From: Kryptolebias marmoratus
Taxonomy: Eukaryota; Chordata; Actinopteri; Cyprinodontiformes; Rivulidae
Reading direction: 5' to 3'
Assembly: GCF_001649575.2 (NCBI RefSeq)
Contig: NC_051451.1
Location: 23,191,597 to 23,255,596 of the forward strand
Length of the DNA stretch: 64,000 nucleotides
Shown piece by piece: positions 1 to 11,499 of this stretch. The position numbers and the translations under genes were made by a program. Numbering within the stretch: position 1 is the stretch's first letter; each line of letters begins with the position of its first letter. Below the pieces are notes generated by a model. That model saw nothing but the letters and a program-made list of their open reading frames with translations. It did no database searches and was not told the DNA's origin.

Positions 1-3000
1 ACACTCTGAGCAGAATCAGCACCAACATCTACCTGCCTGTACGGAAGAGCGACAAGAGCCTGCAGCTTCTGCTCCGGCTGCTGCAGCTCGGAGCAGAGCC
101 ACGCTGTCAGCGAGCGGGAGGCGAGGAAGGTCTGGGATCACAGCACAGATTTATCTTCTACCTGACAGGTTTACCCTTAGAAAGCTGCAGCGAGGACAGT
201 AAACATCCAAGCATTCATTCAAGTAATGTAGGCTTCAATTTAAATTCTTGACCTTAGGTTTTGTTTGGTGTATAAAAAATGAAGAAGAATTGTAATCAAA
301 CAGCAACTTATTTATTACTCACCGCTGAAAGACAAAGGAGGAAGAGAACTGCCGGTATCTGTATGTTTGTGTATCTGTCTGTTAGCAAAATATCTCAGGA
401 ACCACTTGTCAGATTTTAATGGAACATTCAGGAAATTATAATTGAATGCACATCTACAACTGATTCAAGCCATTAAAGTTCAAGGTTTTCGTTTTTTTTT
501 AATTAATGATGTCTGCATTCTTTACTATTGGCTAATTTAAACATCAGTTTTTTTCACTTGAGATGAGAACTGACTCATCAGAGGAGATAAGGTTCTTAAA
601 GAGAAGCGCTGAGTGTTTTAGGTGATGACGTTTTGTTAAAATTGAATTTAGACATGAAAAACAAACAGATCTATTCAAATTGACCCTTAAAATATGAACC
701 TGTAGGTGAGCATATTATTATTGGCCCTTTCAGTTTGAGCCATTACTTTTTGTGAATTACTGGTTGAGAATTTGACATTCTGCATTTTTCGGTTTTATCT
801 GTTTCACAGGAGATGATGTGATGTTTGCCTTAGAAAAGCTGCTTTTTAAACATGTTGATCCAATCCAGGAGTTCATCCTGAGGCGGCTGTGTGGGGAGCT
901 ACAGGAGGTAAACTGCAAGTCATCATCATCATCTTCATCTAATTACCAGAACGCCCCTAGTGGTAAAACCCTGGTGTCTGAATGTCATTATTCTTTACAA
1001 GCTGGTTGATGTGGAGCGAGCGGAGCTGTATCTGTGTGTCCTGAGGCAGCTGGTTCTCATGTGCGGCTGTAAAATTCAGCCTTGTTGTTTCCCTAAACTC
1101 ATCAAGTACAGCCTTGCAGTCTTGCAACAACCAGCCCAGCAGGTAACTCCCTGAAATGTTTCTGCCTCCTCTTCAGATCGGCAGCACTTACTGCTCGTTG
1201 TCGTCGTTGTTTCCAGATCCCTTCTGTGACCAGCCAGGTGACCCGAGCTGTTAGTATGGCATCTCTGGCTGCTGTCTGTGGGCTGATGGAGCAGGAAGGG
1301 ATTGGCATCGAATCAGAGGTTCTTTCCGCTCTGAAACCTCTGAATCATTACTTCTACACTTCGACAACTTCCTCTCAGTGTCAGTCATCTCTGGGAAGCA
1401 TCAATGAATGCCTGATGAAACCACAGCTGATTGGCTGCTCAGGGTTAGTGGAAATACTCTTCCTGGGTTTAAATGTTAACATTTCAGGAGACATTTTACT
1501 GCCAGTATTAAAACATGGCATGTTTTTTGTTTTTTTTAATAGTGATCTCGAAACACAAGGTTTTCTGCAGCAGGACTGGGGACGCATCGCTGCCAACTTC
1601 ATGCGGGACCAGTGGGTTTGTCTGAACTTCCTGGTTAAAGCTGTAGGCCTTCCTGAGTCTGCAGAGTTTTCCCAAACACCCGAGTTTCTCAGAGCCGCTC
1701 TGAGTTGCAGCATCGAGGCCCTTTCCCTGCTGCCCAGTGACCTGGTGCTGCCCGTGCTCCACTTTCTGAAGACCGCCATGGAACAGGTGAGTCTGTGTTG
1801 GTTGGTTTGAATAACTGGGCAAATTCCAGTTCCTGTGAATGCTGAGCCCTGGATGACTTAGCTGAAGAAAGCTAAAACAGCTTCAAGTAGCAGAAGAAGA
1901 CAAAAACAGAGCAGGCACACTTTAAAAAGGAAGTGAGGAGATTTCAGTGTTTTTATGGGCAAAAATGTTATTTGTAAATAAAATTAAATGTTTTCATAAG
2001 TATAAAAGTTACAAAAATCAGCAGTCACAGCTGCCATCTGCTGAATGAACTGAACGTTTTGATTTATGAGTGGTCTAAAAGCCCAAAGTGTGAATTCTGA
2101 CCCAGTAATCTGTTTGCTTTTTGAATCCAGTTGGCTCACAGCGAGGAGGCCCTCTGCGTGCAGGCGGTGACTCTGAGCTGGGAGCTCGTACAGGCGCTCA
2201 GCACCAACGCCCATGACTTCTGGCCTGCATTAAAAGGTTTCATCTCCATGGCCTTTCAGCACAAACTCCTCCAGCTGATGCACACTACGGCTCCAAGCCT
2301 CATGGCCGCTCTGAAACAGGTGACTCACACCAGGCTGGAAGGCTTCACATCTTACAGATTCTACATTTCCATACTGTCGGGGTGTTAAACACCTGTTTTT
2401 TTTAGGTTGCCTCAGAGCTGCTGGAGCTGTCTCAGTCAAAAAGCGGAGTGTTCGGCGTGCTGCTTCAACACTGCTGTCAGACATGGCTGCCCAAAGACGG
2501 CTGCGGCTGTGAGCAGGCAGACGCTCAGTTTTCTAGTGTCTTCAGCCACATCGACATCGTCTCTGAGGCCTGTGTTTACGGACCCGTCCTCAGGAGAGAT
2601 CAGCGGTAAATCTCTGCAGCGTTTCTCAGATTTGTGTTGTTTGTCAAAGCTGCTTCAAATGTTTAATTTTTCTCTTTTAAAGACTCGTTTCTGACGTCCA
2701 AATATATGTGGAGCAACTTGGTGAAAAGTGTGCAGCTAACGTCGCAGTTTCCAGGTGAGGAAGAGTTCTGTTCTCTGTCGTTCTCAGATAGTTCCCCTAA
2801 AAGGCCACTAGAGGTCTCTGTTGCTGTATCTGAGCTGTTGGCAGCTGAACGGCTGCTCTTGTTCTGCAGCGACAACAGAGACGATCAGCTGGCCCGCACA
2901 TGTGTGCTGACTCTTCTGAGCTGCCTGGATTCATCTCAGCAGCAGCACCAACGACTCCTACAGGAGCTGGTTATGCAGCTGCTGAAAACAGTAAGAAAAA

Positions 3001-6000
3001 TCAGAAAATATTTAGATAATATCACTTGAAAATTATGTAAAAGATGAGGACATTTGGTGCATTTATTTATCTAGTCTTAGTGTGAAAACATATCAATGAT
3101 ATCAGAGGCAGTTGTACTTGCCCATCACTTTAAAAAGGATATAAAACCATTTCTAAACATTTTTAAATCCAAAGTTCAATCAGTAAATGCTTTGCTGAAA
3201 TAATCAAGACATTCTGGATGGCAGTGTTTGTTTTTGTTGATAAAATATGTATGATGAGCAGTTACCATCATATATTTTTCTTATCTAAAAGTAGGGACCC
3301 AATAAGTGGATCATAAATTTTCTATTGCATATCTTGCAGTAATTTATACTCTTATATTCTGAGTTATCAGAGCAGAAACTAATGAGCCTGGCTCTGTTTT
3401 GTTAGCCACCTGTTTTTTGTTTATTTATGTCACTTGATGCTATGTAATATTTGGATTGCGCTGCATTTATGGGGCTTTCCCAAACAAAAAAAAAAGGAAA
3501 AAGTTGCATCTAACTCAACAGCACCATTTCCCATTATCTTTTTCACCTCCCCTCTCCATCGCCGCAGGATAACACCATATCAAAGTCTAAAGTACGTTAC
3601 CATAGTAACTCCCTGCAGCATCGGGTCAAAAACCGAGTGTGGCAAACGCTGCTGCTGTTGCTGCCCAAACTCGGAGAGGTAAGATAACAGCTTCTCTGAT
3701 CACCTCTGCTTTCAGACAAACAGTTAATTTTTTTTCTTTGTCTGTTCAGGAGTTTGTTTCCTCTCTGCTGAACCACGTGTTTGAAGCTGGGTTCTGCAGT
3801 AACCAGCCCTCAGTCAAATACTTGATAGAATGGATGATGATTCTAATCCTTGTCCAGAATCCGCAACACATCGACAGGTTTTGGACCTGCTTCAATCTGG
3901 TGAGCTTGTCCTCTAACCATCTGTCAGAAGAACTGGAATTACAGGATTAGACAATCATTTATTTTTTTATTTTGCTTTTCAGGATCACGAACAGACCAAG
4001 ACGAGTGTCTGCACCTTCCTGTCAGTTCTGGTACATTTCAGTGTCATTGTTGCACAAGTTAAGGAGAAGGTACAGCCTCGCGTCCTACTCTTCTGCTAGC
4101 ATCACCCTTCAGTGTTTACTGTGTGTAAGCTTCTCTGTCTTCTCTGTGTTTCAGGCGGTGCAGCTGCGTAAAGCGCTGGACGTCATCCTGCAGTCGTGTT
4201 TCAGTCATAACTTCAGCGTGCGCCTGTACGCCTTACTGGCTCTGAAGAAGGTGTGGAGCCTGGCTGAGGAAGAGGAGGAGGAGGAGGCTGATGCTTTCAG
4301 AGGGATGTCCTCTGTGGTCAGAGCTTGTCTGAATCAGGCTGAGGCCATGCAGAGCTCCGGGTTAGAGCACATCGACACTTGGAACATATTTTGCTTAGTA
4401 ATGTGTAAACGAGTTTATTTGATTATGCATTTGTTTTGTTTTTTTAATTTCCTCTAAGAAATGCCAACAAGAACTGGATTAGGATCCAGGGGCACTTCTT
4501 CTTTGGTGCCTTTCATCCTGTCAGGGATTATAGTGTTGAGGTGAGTTTGTATGGTTTAAAAACTGAAATGAATCCTGCTGAAGGTCAACAACAGCTCATC
4601 TTTTTTTCTTTTTTTTTTTTACTTTTTCAGACGATATTCTACACTTTTCCCAGTCTGTCAGAGTTGGCTGATGATGAGTGGATTCCACCATGGAAGTTTG
4701 AGAAGCTGTCTCAGTTTCCTGAGAGTTCATCGTGTCCTTTGAGAAATGCTTCTCCCGACTTGGGCCAGCTCCATCCTGGAGACTGGATCCAGCAGGACAG
4801 AAGTACAGTAGCACCTCTCTCCTGGCGCTAACCGCTAACAGATACTTCCCTTACCGCAGTTAACAAGGTGTTGCATCTTCCAGGTGAGCAGGACAAGGAG
4901 GAGCGCTGGGCCGAGGTGCAGAAGAAGATCACACCCTGGAGGTTAGGCATCCAGGACCAGGAACCAGAACTTCAGCTGGTTCCAGCTCAGAGAGCGGCTC
5001 GGCTCGGCAAACAGCAGGGCGCCCTGCTGGTTGTTGCTTCGCTCATCGACAAGCCCACCAATTTGGGAGGTATGAAACTGCACATCCTAGAAAATAATGT
5101 CACGTTATTTTCACTTACTCATCTGGGAATTTCCTTTCGATTTGTGCAACGTGGTTTCATATTGAAGATTTTCCACAAACTAGTAAAAAAAAGATTGGTA
5201 TTTCTTCTCTGACTGAGACAGACTGTGCAGCTTTGTTCTCAGACACTTTGTTTTTTATTGTCTGAGTGTCCTCCAGCGCTGTTTCGGGTGATAAGTGGGT
5301 GAAGCAATCAGAATTTGTTTGAAGAGGAAAGGATCTATTTCAAAAACCAATATTGATATTGGATGATGAAAGCAGGAACTTAGCTTGTTTTTTGTGGAAA
5401 AGTTTTACTTGAAATTTTCCCACAGTGCATCTGTTTGAAATGTTTAATGTTGATTTATGACCATAAAGATGGCGTTTTTTAACTGCCAGAAATGACTCAT
5501 GTTAATATGATAGATGTCAGAAAATGTCTTGTTTTTTTTCCGTGATGTGTTGATTCCATAACAGCCCAAATGTTAGGAATGAAACTAATGTTGTTGTTGT
5601 TGCTGTTGTAGGTCTTTGCAGGACGTGTGAGATATTTGGCGCCAGCGCTCTGGTTCTGGATAGCCTCCATCATATCAATGACAAACACTTTCAGTCCCTG
5701 AGCGTCTCGTCGGAGCTCTGGCTTCCTTTGTTAGAGGTGATGTGTGCAAATTCTGCTTAGAATTTGTTTCCAGACTTGACCGATTTTGCAGAGAATTACG
5801 TGATGTTGACTTCCCAGCATCCAGAACAGTTGGCTGATAAAAAGCCAGCGCGGCAGAGAGATGTTTTTTTCTACAAACAGCCTCTCCTGAGAAAGTGAAA
5901 ACAGCTCTCAGACCTGTCAGCGTTTTGCTTCACATTCTGAACTTAACATTTTCATTTTTTGGCAGTCTGTAGCAGATAGCAGCTCTGTGTGAATATGAAG

Positions 6001-8303
6001 CTACGATAACATCTTTTTGTGTAAAATCTATCTGTTCACATTTTTATGGCCCACCACAGAACACAAAAGGGCCTGAGTGTATTTGAGGGTATTTTGATGA
6101 AACTATCAGAAAGTAATCAATGGTTGCAAGTCTACAACTGATTATCAGCTTTGTGACCTTAGCAAATACAAGTAAGAGGACTTTACAGATATTGAGCTAA
6201 AATTTAGTGTGGCAGTGGTTGAGAGTCATTCTGAACGCATACACTGAAAATTAATAGATCTTGTGAGAGCTTGCAGTATTGCATGAGGTTGTGTATATGA
6301 TTTATCTGTCCCCTCTCACCATAAGAGGATCTTAGTTTAACACAGAAGTGGTGCCAGGCCTTTAATTTAAATCTGCACTGACTGCATGTTGTTTAAAAAT
6401 CTCCTGATCTGTCTAATCTAGCCGTCCTTTCTGTCCTTCAGGTGAAGCCTGTGGAGCTCTCTGATTTCTTGCAGGTGAAGAAGAGTGAAGGTTACTGTAT
6501 TGTTGGAGTGGAGCAGACTGCCAACAGTCACAGCCTCCAGGATTATCACTTCTCTGAGAAAACGCTGCTACTTCTGGGGTATGATCGCATTATATAAATC
6601 CCCCCCAAAAAAGACCATAAGTTCTGTGTTTTTTTTCCCCATCAGAGCAGTCATTTGTGCATAAATGTGTCCAAACCTCTGTCCTTCATGTCTCTCTCTC
6701 ACAGATAGCTGTGAGCTGACGCGGCTGTTTAGTGTTTTCACCTGTTTAGTGCTTCTTTCCCTCTGGGCCTGCTCTTTTTTTTTTTCTTTCCTTTTGTGTG
6801 CCTGTCGGGGCATGCTCAGGTATAATTGGCTCTCCCTGAAGAGAGCAAAGGATATGAGTTTAGAAACAGGAGACAGACCAACTTTAACCTTTGTTTTGTG
6901 TTGCTTTGAATGCTGGCCTGTGGCATCCATTCGTGTTATCAACCAACGCCTCATGGTTCCATCTATTTGCAGCTACTTAGAACCCTTTGACGCCGAAGTT
7001 GCACATGTGTTCAAGGTGAAATGTTTGTTCTGTCATGGCAGAGAGGAAAGACTGATATCGATCCCCTTGGTGTAGTTTGTTCTCCTCAGTTCAAACACAG
7101 CCATGCGAGCGATGCCGTTAACGTAAGCACCGTCTGGATGAGCTCTCTCTCTGTAAGGCTTCCACAGCACAGCATGGCCCGCCGCTAATTTCCCCATCAG
7201 CTCAGTCTTGTCTGATCCACTTTCACTCAGGATGAATGCAGCTCATCAATTTCCTGCTTCCTCACTGTGTGGCTGGCTGCTGAGACGAAATGACAAACGC
7301 TTGTTACCTTTTTGTTGTTTACTCTGCACAGCTGGTATTCAGCAGCGTGCGTACTCTGTTCAGTACTAAGTGGGTTGCTCTTGAGCTTAAACTTTTTAGT
7401 CACCTTTATTGGGGCCTGCATACGAAGCAGTCCAGTGCTGCCATTGTTTTTCTTCAGCAGGCACCTGTTATTACCCACCTCACAAATGGTCTTTTTGTTT
7501 TTATTCTTTCATCAAGAACATTTAACCTTTCAAATTTAACTCCCCACAGAAGGTCCTGGGTTAAAAATCCCAACGTTATAAATCCTCCTTCGGTGAGACA
7601 TTCTGTCCAAGGTGTCCCCCACTTCCCACCCATCCACCTCACTGTGATCCTTAGCAGAATCTAATGATTATAGAAGCAAATGGTCCTCCGGATGGATGGA
7701 TTTTTATTTATTTTTTAATCCATAAATACAAACCTAAATAAAAAGTACAACAAAAAAACCTGAATCCTACAACTCTTTGTTCCTTAAACAGGTTGTATTT
7801 ATAAGAGTTTTTACATTTGTAATGTCTTTAACCTCCTTTTAAATTGCCAAATATTTCTCTGTTTTATTTAATTTGCTCATGTGTGCAGTGAAGGGACAGT
7901 TTGTCTGCAGACATGAACTGCAGCTCATTACTGTCTCTTTTCTCCTGCATTGTTGGCATCTTTGATGCGGTCATGGATGACCCTGTGGAGGCCAAATATA
8001 AAATAAAAAATATCAACATTATGGCATTAAATTGTCTGATTGCTTTAAAGCATGGTATATTTATCTACTGCTGCTTTTCCATGTTACTGCGCCACATTTT
8101 ACTTTTTTTTTTTTCATTACAGCAATGAACGAGAAGGCATTCCTGCAAATCTGCTCCAGATGTTGGATGTGTGCGTGGAGATCCCTCAACAAGGGGTCAT
8201 CCGCTCGCTCAACGTGCACGTGAGCGCTGCTCTGTTGGTTTGGGAGTACACCCGGCAGCATCTCAGCCCTGCTTCATCTGAAACAGTCTCTGAACGCACA
8301 TGA
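1..8303 (+). CDS. tarbp1: tarbp1, 3' part: tRNA (guanosine-2'-O)-methyltransferase TARBP1
   Basis: Nineteen exons join in one frame: 3-168 (open at the window edge), 810-907, 1002-1142, 1217-1443, 1543-1786, 2131-2319, 2406-2605, 2683-2754, 2870-2990, 3568-3678, 3750-3899, 3983-4069, 4155-4360, 4459-4540, 4631-4802, 4884-5069, 5612-5736, 6442-6578, 8123-8303 (stop TGA). All borders are GT..AG and all phases agree. The product is 964 residues, against about 1,620 in human, so the N-terminal 40% lies outside the window. Residues 1 to about 750 are helical and leucine-rich, as in the HEAT-like body of TARBP1/Trm3, with a run of seven Glu near residue 640. The SpoU (SPOUT) domain starts near residue 802: [17 protein letters not shown], then CRTCEIFGA, then GNEREGIP, then the [12 protein letters not shown] cofactor-knot motif. 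Family knowledge: these enzymes use SAM to make Gm18 in a subset of tRNAs. No frameshift or stop was found. Identity is very secure. Confidence 0.96.
350..480 (-). repeat. Interspersed repeat fragment in a tarbp1 intron
   Basis: The copy contains the reverse-complement form of the family signature (TCTGTTAGCAAAATATC, then CATCTACAACTGATT). It belongs to the family detailed at 21125-21470. It lies wholly within the intron 169-809. Confidence 0.6.
6080..6290 (-). repeat. Interspersed repeat fragment in a tarbp1 intron
   Basis: Signature words of the family are recognisable: GATGAAACTATCAGAAAG, CTACAACTGATTA, TTACAGATATTGAGC and TGAGAGTCATTC, in the same order as in the copy at 21125-21470. The copy is degenerate. 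It sits in the intron between tarbp1 exons ending 5736 and starting 6442. Confidence 0.6.
6579..8122 (+). other. Last intron of tarbp1
   Basis: This 1.5-kb intron separates the two halves of SpoU motif 3 (LLLLG and NEREGIP). Open frames inside it show no family resemblance. Positions about 7540-7705 look like a decayed copy of a common fish tRNA-derived repeat: a tRNA B-box-like GGGTTAAAAATCCC, later text resembling the usual body, and a terminal GGATGGATGG. Confidence 0.5.
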
Positions 8304-8731
8304 AAACAGAGGCGGCGAGAGCAGCCTGTCGCCGCTTTTGCTCCTGAGGACTTTCCGCAGGCTTAAGGTCCTGGTTTTAAAGACCTCTGTGCTTGGCAGA
8401 GCCTGTACTCGGTTCTCTCGGGGGTTCTGTGTGGTCACCAGTCACCAGCACTCCTCCTGTGCCTTAATAAGAGTCATGAACACACATCTGTTGTGGTTAT
8501 TACATTCAGATGCTCCACTTGCTGTGAAATTAATTGGCAGACCAGCAGCATAAATAGACAGTTTCTCCTTGTGTCTCGTTTATGTGAGCGATTAGTTTTT
8601 CCTTTGGAACATTAGGACTAGATTATAAAGTTCACACTCAATTACATATTCAAATAATGCTATTGTTTTGGTATATTTAATGTTTTTTTATTGCAGATTG
8701 AAAAGAAGTTGTAATATTGAATGTACATTTG

Positions 8732-8737
8732 AATAAA
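8732..8737 (+). terminator. Candidate poly(A) signal of tarbp1
   Basis: An AATAAA hexamer lies 429 bases after the tarbp1 stop codon and before the GPCR start at 8980. It suits a short 3' UTR. A second AATAAA lies near 8863, about 115 bases before the GPCR start codon, so the exact cleavage site is open. RNA evidence is absent. Confidence 0.45.
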
Positions 8738-8939
8738 ATGACTTTTTTTATGCTTGTCTGTTCTCTTATGATAACATATGGATGATTAGTGAGGCTCATT
8801 GACAAGGAGAGTATTGAAAGGGTTAAATGGATCCTAATGAATCTCCTCCCTCTCCTGTTTAAATAAAGGAGTTGCTTCAGCTTTGTCACATCAGAATGGG
8901 AGCAGCTGGAGCAGGAAATGGGATGACTTTTCTGCTAAA

Positions 8940-9130
8940 TTCACCTGTGATGTGAGGAGCGCGTTCAGCCGAGCGGCTCATGGAGGAGCCGGACGGTCCC
9001 GGCCCGTCTCAGCGGGCCGCGGCGAGCAACGAGACCGGGCCAGAGGGCGCTGTGGGCGTCGTGTCCGGGCGGAGGGAGCCGCTGCTGGAGGTGCTCCTGG
9101 TGCTCATGTGTTCAGGCGCCGTGATGGGTA
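8940..9130 (+). promoter_or_regulatory. CpG-rich first exon and proximal 5' region of the GPCR gene
   Basis: A short GC-rich, CpG-rich block coincides with GPCR coding exon 1 (8980-9127) and begins just before it, in contrast to the AT-rich flanks. It begins only about 640 bases after the tarbp1 stop, so the receptor promoter must be compact or overlap the tarbp1 3' UTR. Confidence 0.4.
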
Positions 9131-11432
9131 AAACACACCGACATGCCATTTATTTAATCAACACCACGTCTACAATCTACAAAAATATAATTATTTCCCC
9201 AAAATGACGTGAAGGCACTAAATGATCATTAAATTGCTTCAACCTGTTTAACAGTCATTAATTGTGGCTGTGAAGATGAAAACTTTTAATATCGCATCAT
9301 AAAACTATTTAGATTGACCAGAAATCGCGAAAGTTTCGTTTGTTATGAGCTCCAAAATAACGTCTTTGTACACAATAAATATCAAAAAGTCTGTTTTTTA
9401 TCAGCAATTGCAGGGATTTCTGCTTAAAGGAGAGAATCCCTGTGTAGGTTTTGTGTAGCTTAAATGGGCTTCCAAACTTTAGTTTATAATTCTATTCTTT
9501 GCCAGGTTTTCTTCTGTTTTTGTGATTTTGATATAAGAACCCGAAGAGAATCTGACCATACAAAGGTAGTTCTCATCATCAGGACAACAGGTTCAAGTTG
9601 AACTGAATAAAATATTACAATGCAGAGAAACCACTGACTCAGTATGAAGTCTCAGGAGGTATAATCAGGTCTAAAATTTATGAGAAAAATAAATATGAAC
9701 TGATTTCATTTCTGAAGTAGTAAATAAACTAGATTTTAGAAGAAAAAATGTGTCAATTTAAGTAAACTAAAAAGTAAATAAAGAGTTGATTAAATTTAAT
9801 TCTAGTCAACTTATTTTGCATTATAAGTTACAGCTGAAAAATGTGGCGGCGGTTCTATAATCCAATCATTTGAACTGCTGAGACATTGCTTGTATTTGTT
9901 TGCAGGTAATATCCTTGTCCTTGTTATTGTGGCTGCTACCAGGACCCTCCATGCAGTGACGTCTGTGCTGATCATGAACCTGGCCATCAGTGACCTCCTG
10001 GTGGGTATCGGAGTGATGCCTTCTGTCGCTCTGTCCATCATGAACCATGGATGGGCGCAGTGTACTGTAAGTGTCCTCTGAATGACGTGTTTTAGTTTTG
10101 TGCTGAGCTTTGCTGTCCCGACTGTCCCTGTGGTGACATCCTCTCTCTCTCATCTGTTAGGAGCTGTGTTTGTATGTTGGTTACACCTCCTCTGTGTTCT
10201 GCACAGCTTCTGTTCTGACACTAGCTGCTATCGCTCTTGACCGCTACCTTTCCATCATGGACTGCCTGCGCTACAGCTCCCGCTGCACCCTGTGGAGGAC
10301 TTGTGCCGTGGTCCTGTGGATCTGGCTGCAGGCCCTGGCCACTTGTAGTCCTCCACTGCTGGGCTGGAGCTCGATCACCTATGTGGTTCCAATGTATAAC
10401 TGTGCGACCAACTGGGCCAGCAGTCCCAGCTACACGGCCTTTATGGCCATTTTCTCCTACCTTATACCTGCAGTGGTGATCCTCTTCTGCTATGTGAACA
10501 TTGTGAAGGTAGCCCACAGCCACGCCAGGAGGATTCATACTCTGGAGGACTCTGTCCAGCGCCGCAGCAACTCCTGCATTGCCTCCAGTCAAAGTGATTC
10601 ATCTCAGCAGAACTGTAGGAGTCCCTGGAGACTGATCTGTCACATAAATGGAGAGTTTGTGTCTCAGTTCAGCTCAGAAGCAAACAATATGAACCACGTC
10701 CTTCCTGAAAGTCCCACACAACGGAGCAACAGTGCCCCCAGACGTTTGTTCTCCTTCCTGGCTCAGAGCAGCTCGCAGCCAACTGTTCAGAACCACCATC
10801 ACGGAGTGATGCGCGTTCTTCTGATCATCGCAGCTTTCCTCATCTGCTGGACGCCCTACATAAGCTTTGCTCTTGTTCAGGCCACTGAAACTGCAGTTGC
10901 AGGCCGGTCCAGCCTCATCCCAGAGTCTGCCATTACCTTCTCCTACTGGCTGATGTTGCTGAACTCTGATATCAACCCTCTCCTGTATGCTCTGCTTAGT
11001 AAACGTTTCCAAAGTGCTCTTTGGGGACTTGGGCGCAGAATAAGAGCCCATTTGGGGAGTGTGCTGGGCAGGGAGGGGGAGGTCAGAGCAGAAGATGAGC
11101 TCAGGAACAACGAACCCTGCACCCCGACTTCCCCACATCCCAGTCCACGTCACAGCACTGAGAGTTTCACTTGTGAACACTCCTCCATTTTTACCGTTAG
11201 TGCCAGATTCAAACACCACTCTGAGTTACACGTGTGTAAAACATGTCACCGTGAAAACACCTCGTCTTCCTCTGTGTGGCCAGAGTCTGGCAGTGACAGG
11301 AAACACAATCTGCAGGTCCCATCCCGGCCTCAAGAGGGAAGCAGACTTCCTTTCTCTGCTCTGACAAAGGAGCAGCAGGCCACTTTTTTCTTCGGCCAGA
11401 TTACTGTCAGTGTAGAGCACGATATTTGCTAA
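8980..11432 (+). CDS. Orphan class A (rhodopsin-like) GPCR, GPR161-like
   Basis: Three exons, 8980-9127, 9906-10066 and 10161-11432 (stop TAA), encode 526 residues. Exon 1 splits a Gly codon and its donor is GTAAAA; exon 2 ends in phase 0. Visible landmarks: an N-glycosylation sequon at N17, TM1 with G50-N51, LAISD with D79 in TM2, disulfide cysteines C106 and C184, D130-R131-Y132, C332-W-T-P in TM6 and N375-P-L-L-Y379 in TM7. C106 and R131 are exactly 25 residues apart, the standard 3.25-3.50 spacing. The third intracellular loop is long (about 90 residues) and Ser-rich with RRSNS and RSNSAP, possible kinase or 14-3-3 sites. TM4-TM5 (IWLxxL, PPLxGWSS, YTAF, VAxxxAR) and TM6-TM7 (AF..CW.PY, SS..P, WL) resemble GPR161 as I recall it. 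The ligand is unknown. It sits between tarbp1 and slc35f3, where human has COA6. It could belong to a related orphan subgroup. Confidence 0.9.
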
Positions 11433-11491
11433 AGTAAGCAAATGATCTCCTGCAGCATCAGACTTGGACTGATCATGTCAATGATTTTAAT

Positions 11492-11497
11492 AATAAA
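11492..11497 (+). terminator. Candidate poly(A) signal of the GPCR gene
   Basis: An AATAAA hexamer lies 60 bases after the GPCR stop codon, within a run of TA-rich sequence. It is the first such hexamer downstream. A short 3' UTR would result; longer ones cannot be excluded. Confidence 0.4.
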
Positions 11498-11499
11498 TT

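Noticed and set aside
1381..1822. Two minus-strand frames over tarbp1 exons
   Set aside because: Antisense shadows of confirmed coding exons 1217-1443 and 1543-1786.
6665..7075. 136-residue plus-strand frame in the last tarbp1 intron
   Set aside because: Low-complexity translation from T-rich intron sequence; it has no family features and lies between two confirmed exons that join in phase without it.
10674..11219. 181-residue minus-strand frame
   Set aside because: Exact antisense shadow of GPCR exon 3, whose plus-strand reading has all class A landmarks.
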